Below are positions 22,336 through 25,728 of a stretch of DNA of 25,728 nt, piece after piece. The stretch covers positions 26,963 to 52,690 of the forward strand of contig CAJUBT010000009.1 in the NCBI GenBank assembly GCA_910584815.1. Direction: 5' to 3'. The position numbers and the translations under genes are program-made. The notes under the pieces were generated by a model. It was not told the origin of the DNA. It saw only the letters and a program-made list of their open reading frames with translations, and made no database searches. Every line of letters starts with the position of its first letter. Positions within the stretch are counted from its first letter, which is position 1. The DNA is from an uncultured Christensenella sp. Its GTDB lineage: Bacteria; Bacillota; Clostridia; Christensenellales; UBA1242.

Positions 22336-24696
22336 TTACTCTCCTTTTAATAAGGTTATTGGGGCATACTCTACCGATAATGTTTTTATGCCAAAGTTTT
22401 CAAAGTTTATGCTTACACATTTTGTTATGTTAATACCCATATTGCTTGTTATTGTGCCACTGCCAAATTTGGTGTGAGTAACTTTTGCACCAACAAAGTA
22501 TTTTTTCTCTAAATCTTCTTGTTGTTTATTACTTTCTTGTTTATTATGCAAACTGAAATTCATTTTTGGGAAATTAGAAAAACCATTACTATTGGTATTA
22601 TAGCTATTGCCAGTTTGACTAAAATTGTTGTTATAACTATTTGCACTATAGTTACTTGAATTATAATTTGATGTGAAGTTTTGAGAAGAATTTTGATAAG
22701 ACTGTGAATAACCATAGTTACTATAGTTACCAAAGGTATTAAATTGTTTTGGTGGTTTTTCTTCAATAAGTTCACATTCTTTTAAAAACCTTGAAGGAAG
22801 AAGATTATCTCTTTTTCCATAAACAAAGCGTGAATAGGCGTGAGTTAAATATAACCTTTGTTCTGCACGAGTTATTGCAACAAACATTAATCTTCTTTCT
22901 TCTTCCATATCGCTTTGAGTAGAATAAGTTCGAACTATTGGAAACATTCTTTCCTCTAGTCCAATAACAAAAACTACTCTAAACTCTAACCCCTTTACTG
23001 CGTGGACTGTTGCTATTGTAACTGAATTGTTTTTATCGTCGTATTCATCAATATCTGCGGTTAAAGTTATAGATTGCAGAAATTCGCTTAGAGTTGCTTT
23101 TGGGTTAGATTTAAAGAAATCTTGTGCCAAAACAAGAAAGTTATCTATGTTAAGCAGTCTTGCAATATCTTCTTCGCTACCTGAAGAATAGATACTTTTA
23201 AAATTAATTAAAGTAACCAAGTTTGTTATAAATTTATATGGTTCTAGTTTTTCAAAATCTTCATTTAAAGTTACAATAATTTCTTTAAAAGGTTTTATTT
23301 TCTTTTCTAGCTTATCATCTAACAAATATTCCGATGAGTTTAAAATTAAGTTATAGGGAGTTGTGTTATGAAAATCGGCAAGAGACAAAAGCGATTGAAT
23401 TGTGCTTTCGCCTATACCGCGTTTTGGATAATTTATTATGCGTTCGAAAGATGTAGAATCGTATGGATTAGTTAGCATTTTTAAATAGGCTATTAAATTT
23501 TTAATTTCTAATCTGTCAAAAAATTTATTTCCGCCAAACATTCTATATGGAATGTTATAGTTTAAAAATTTATTTTCAAAAGGTGCTGTTAAGGCATTAA
23601 GTCTGGTTAAAACAGCAAAATCGCTATAAGAATAACCTAAGTTGTTTACTAAATTTTTTATTTGGCCTGCAACATATTCTGCTTCTGTAAATTCATCCTG
23701 CGCTTTATGATATTCAACTTTCACACCAACGCTATTATCTGTCCATAGTTCTTTATCATTACGGTTTTGATTGTTTTTAATTAATTTATTTGCAAGGGTT
23801 AAAATTTGTTTTGTGCTACGGTAATTTTGCTCTAACTTAAACATTTTGTAGTCTGGGAAATCGCGTTGAAAAGAATGAATATTTTGTATGTTTGCACCTC
23901 GCCAAGAATAGATGCATTGGTCTTCATCTCCCACCACAAAAATGTTTCCATATTCACCTGCTAATAATTTTGCAATTTGATATTGAATATGGTTTGTATC
24001 TTGAAATTCATCTATATGAATATATTGAAATTTATTTTGATAACGCTTTAAAATATCTGGGAATTCAATAAACAATTCGTAAGTTTTTGTTTGTAGGTCA
24101 TCAAAATCTAGCGCGTTATTATTTGCCAAAAAGTTTTGATAAGCAGAATATGCTTTTGTAATTTCTTCTATATCTTCTTCGGTTTGGTTAAACTTTTGGT
24201 AATCCCAAGGGGTTAAATTATTATTTTTAGCGTTTGAAATATGATAAGACAATTTTGATAAAAAACCATCTTTTTCTATCTTTAAATTTTGCAACACAGT
24301 TTTAAGGGCTTTTTCTTTTTCGGTATCGGTATAAATTGAAAAGTTAGAATCGAAATTAACTTGCCCTGAAATGTTTTTAGTTGATTTTAAACTGCTTATA
24401 TGACGCCTTAAAATTTTAACGCACATTGAGTGGAAAGTTGAAATCCAAATATCGTTTGCATTTGGTGCCATATTTATTAAGCGTTCTTTCATTTCATTAG
24501 TTGCTTTATTTGTAAAAGTTATTGCTAAAATATTTTCTGGGTTAACACCTAAATCTTTAATTAAATGCGCAATGCGGTATGTAACCAATCTTGTTTTACC
24601 ACTGCCAGCGCCAGCAAGCACCATTACCGCCCCATCTATTTGCTTTAATGCCGTTAATTGTGATTTATTTAACTTGTTTAAATCTAATTCTTCCAT
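22336..24696 (-). CDS. pcrA: ATP-dependent DNA helicase PcrA/UvrD
   Basis: Superfamily-1 3'-5' helicase for repair and for clearing RecA or RNA polymerase from DNA. It shows the Q motif LNKSQ, Walker A AGAGSGKT (28-35), Walker B IDEFQDTN, GDEDQCIYSWRGA, the domain 2 motif TVHAVKGLEF and VAITRAEQRLYL. The last 60 residues (727-786) form the RNA polymerase-binding Tudor domain (VTHTKFGSGTI). A prion-like linker spans 652-726. I start at the ATG at 24696 (786 residues), where homologues begin; a longer frame adds 39 residues that are only AT-rich leader. No SD precedes this ATG, and the promoter -10 ends seven bases before it. It is cotranscribed with ligA. Confidence 0.96.
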   Translation of the reverse strand: MEELDLNKLNKSQLTALKQIDGAVMVLAGAGSGKTRLVTYRIAHLIKDLGVNPENILAITFTNKATNEMKERLINMAPNANDIWISTFHSMCVKILRRHISSLKSTKNISGQVNFDSNFSIYTDTEKEKALKTVLQNLKIEKDGFLSKLSYHISNAKNNNLTPWDYQKFNQTEEDIEEITKAYSAYQNFLANNNALDFDDLQTKTYELFIEFPDILKRYQNKFQYIHIDEFQDTNHIQYQIAKLLAGEYGNIFVVGDEDQCIYSWRGANIQNIHSFQRDFPDYKMFKLEQNYRSTKQILTLANKLIKNNQNRNDKELWTDNSVGVKVEYHKAQDEFTEAEYVAGQIKNLVNNLGYSYSDFAVLTRLNALTAPFENKFLNYNIPYRMFGGNKFFDRLEIKNLIAYLKMLTNPYDSTSFERIINYPKRGIGESTIQSLLSLADFHNTTPYNLILNSSEYLLDDKLEKKIKPFKEIIVTLNEDFEKLEPYKFITNLVTLINFKSIYSSGSEEDIARLLNIDNFLVLAQDFFKSNPKATLSEFLQSITLTADIDEYDDKNNSVTIATVHAVKGLEFRVVFVIGLEERMFPIVRTYSTQSDMEEERRLMFVAITRAEQRLYLTHAYSRFVYGKRDNLLPSRFLKECELIEEKPPKQFNTFGNYSNYGYSQSYQNSSQNFTSNYNSSNYSANSYNNNFSQTGNSYNTNSNGFSNFPKMNFSLHNKQESNKQQEDLEKKYFVGAKVTHTKFGSGTITSNMGINITKCVSINFENFGIKTLSVEYAPITLLKGE
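22519..22743 (-). other. Low-complexity Asn/Ser/Tyr-rich coding segment in pcrA
   Basis: Encodes PcrA residues 652-726 between helicase core and Tudor domain. In the first 60 residues I count 17 Asn, 14 Ser, 8 Tyr and 4 Gln, and the only charged residue is the last one, Lys711. The composition is prion-like. The reading frame stays open, so this is a true linker rather than a frameshift. Confidence 0.85.
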
Positions 24697-24703
24697 AGAT
24701 AGA

Positions 24704-24732
24704 ATTATAACAAAACAATAAAAATATTTCAA
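24704..24732 (-). promoter_or_regulatory. pcrA: Extended -10 promoter giving leaderless pcrA mRNA
   Basis: Leftward: TTGAAA (24727-24732), 17-base spacer, extended -10 TGTTATAAT (box 24704-24709). Only TCTATCT separates the -10 from the ATG, so +1 falls at or one base before the A of the start codon. Confidence 0.8.
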
Positions 24733-24916
24733 TAAAACAAGCAATAAATTTATAATTATTTTGTTATAAAAAAAATATATTTTTTTTAAAAAAATTAATT
24801 TTGAGAAATACACTTACAAAGCAGTTATTTACATTCAAGCTAAAATAATTTTTCTAAAATATTTACTATTAAAAAAATTTTAAAATACCTTAAATATAAG
24901 CACTAAAATTTTAGAT

Positions 24917-25315
24917 TTAAACATAAACAATACTTCCTGCGTGTTCTCTATAATATCTATTTTTCATAAACTTATATTTTTGAGTTAAACTGTTAATGTA
25001 AAATTGTTTTGCTTCTGCATCTAGCGTTGCAAAAAGTTCTTTATCTATCAAATAAGAAACTGGATTTAATGTGTTATGAGATTCTATTAAAAAACAAACT
25101 TTTTTATAAAGTTCTTCATCTTTATTAACACTGACTGGCTTGTTAGGAACTTTTTTAGTTACAGTTGTTTTTTGAGTTGATATGTAGTTTGCAAATGTAG
25201 ATGCGGTGTTAATTACATTTCCCTTTGCTTTTGTGTAACTATTTTGTTTTAATCTTTCCTTTGCTAATTTTGCTAAATTATAAATATTTCCTTTTGCCTT
25301 TACAGTGTTTGACAT
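24917..25315 (-). CDS. Small basic protein, unknown function
   Basis: I do not recognise this 132-residue protein. It is Lys-rich and soluble, with no signal peptide or membrane segment. The N-terminus contains a short imperfect duplication: KAKGNIYNLAKLAKERLKQ at residues 6-24 and KAKGNVINTASTFANYISTQ at 30-49. A polar Thr/Lys/Pro linker follows (about 50-64), then a helical C-terminal half (ELYKKVCFLIESHNTLNPVSYL onward) ending in an aromatic stretch. The start is supported by SD AAAGGAG, 12 bases upstream. It lies before pcrA in the same direction; the strong separate pcrA promoter makes it an independent unit, although no clear terminator follows it. Confidence 0.7.
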   Translation of the reverse strand: MSNTVKAKGNIYNLAKLAKERLKQNSYTKAKGNVINTASTFANYISTQKTTVTKKVPNKPVSVNKDEELYKKVCFLIESHNTLNPVSYLIDKELFATLDAEAKQFYINSLTQKYKFMKNRYYREHAGSIVYV

Positions 25316-25448
25316 TTTTTAATTTTACTCCTTTATTTTTTAATTATTTTTTATTAATAACAATTTAAAAGAATAAGCCTTTGTAACAATTATAACTGCA
25401 AATTTTTTGTTTAATTTCCTTTTAAATTTTTTGGTGAAAACATAAATA

Positions 25449-25476
25449 AGTATAGTCGCAGGGGGTATAAAGTCTA
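25449..25476 (-). promoter_or_regulatory. Candidate promoter of the small basic protein
   Basis: Leftward: TAGACT (25471-25476), 16-base spacer containing a C-run, TATACT (25449-25454). Four of six and five of six matches. It implies a leader of about 125 bases. Confidence 0.4.
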
Positions 25477-25682
25477 CTTAAAAATTTGATATATTTTGTC
25501 TTATTTTGCAAAAATTTTTAGAAAACTTAACAATTTAAATAAAGATAAATAAAAAATTTAAAAGCTAAAGTTTTATTGCTTTAAAATTATAATATTGTTT
25601 TTAAATTCGATATAAAAATTTTTCAATTTACCATAACATTATTTAAACTGAAATTTTAACAAAACTAAGTTATTTAAATAAT

Positions 25683-25713
25683 AAAAATCCACCAGTGTAC
25701 CTGGTGGTTTTTC
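25683..25713 (-). terminator. GC-rich terminator at right end
   Basis: CCACCAG (25689-25695) and CTGGTGG (25701-25707) pair around the loop TGTAC. An A-run (25683-25687) and a T-run (25708-25712) flank it, so it works either way. As no rightward gene precedes it, it most likely ends a leftward gene whose stop lies at about 25712-25718; the coding part inside the window is too short to identify. Confidence 0.8.
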
Positions 25714-25728
25714 ATTTAACGGGTAAAA

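Larger units (their letters stand above)
25316..25728. other. Right-end intergenic region
   Basis: It carries the promoter candidate for the small basic protein (25449-25476), a short G-run (25460-25465) unlike its AT-rich surroundings and a strong terminator (25683-25713). I see no ORF with an SD. Any gene entering from the right contributes at most a few codons. Confidence 0.55.

Noticed and set aside
22560..22775. Alternative frame or frameshift in the 3' part of pcrA
   Set aside because: The main frame stays open through the low-complexity linker and re-enters a clear Tudor domain, so there is no frameshift.
24697..24813. 39-residue hydrophobic N-terminal extension of PcrA
   Set aside because: It translates AT-rich leader that contains the pcrA promoter. 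PcrA homologues start at the later ATG, and the extension has no SD.
25713..25728. Partial CDS entering from the right edge
   Set aside because: A leftward stop could lie here before the terminator, but fewer than five codons are present, so neither frame nor product can be supported.
1..25728. Mobile elements, CRISPR arrays, defence genes, tRNA or rRNA genes
   Set aside because: I looked for transposase or integrase motifs, regularly spaced repeats and GC-rich tRNA-like blocks with a T-loop, and saw none.

Overview
The window is a stretch of very AT-rich chromosome made almost entirely of single-copy core genes. I see no transposase, integrase, phage gene, CRISPR array, rRNA or tRNA. Gene content and order (rpoZ-priA-def-fmt-rlmN-rpe-spoVM-asp23-fakA, dnaG-rpoD-trmK, pcrA-ligA) are those of low-G+C Bacillota. 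A 31-codon ORF in the rpe-asp23 gap, which I read as spoVM, points to an endospore-forming lineage or one recently descended from spore formers. I would place it in Clostridia, possibly an uncultured gut group, but the sequence alone does not fix the taxon.

Layout. Two genes at the left end read rightward: a UPF0316 membrane protein with its own sigma-A promoter and terminator, and pepD. They meet the rest of the window, all leftward, at a bidirectional terminator near 2792-2827. Leftward genes in coordinate order are: a two-helix membrane protein, a large TPR protein, a coiled-coil zinc-ribbon protein, trmK-rpoD-dnaG (one tight operon, read dnaG first), an orphan acidic protein with its own promoter and terminator, fakA-asp23, spoVM, rpe, rlmN, fmt, def, priA, rpoZ, ligA-pcrA (pcrA first) and a small basic protein of unknown function. 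The window ends on a strong GC-rich hairpin that probably terminates the next gene beyond the right edge.

How the genes work together. dnaG, priA, ligA and pcrA cover primer synthesis, replication restart, nick sealing and helicase work. rpoD and rpoZ supply RNA polymerase subunits. fmt and def start and finish the formyl-methionine cycle. rlmN and trmK modify rRNA and tRNA. fakA and the Asp23-family protein form the usual pair. Compared with the arrangement in Bacillus and Clostridium, the rpoZ-to-fakA block is pruned: coaBC, rsmB, prpC, prkC, rsgA, thiN and rpmB are not between the retained neighbours.

Most interesting points: the unannotated spoVM with a sigma-E-like promoter; a pcrA promoter whose -10 box ends seven bases before the start codon, so the helicase mRNA should be leaderless; an almost identical promoter in front of the small membrane protein; an uncharged Asn/Ser/Tyr-rich linker in PcrA ahead of its Tudor domain; and a terminator-like hairpin facing the wrong way between asp23 and fakA. 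Several starts were corrected from Shine-Dalgarno (SD) position and family alignment (fakA, asp23, fmt, pcrA). All 20 longer genes end in TAA or TAG, none in TGA.
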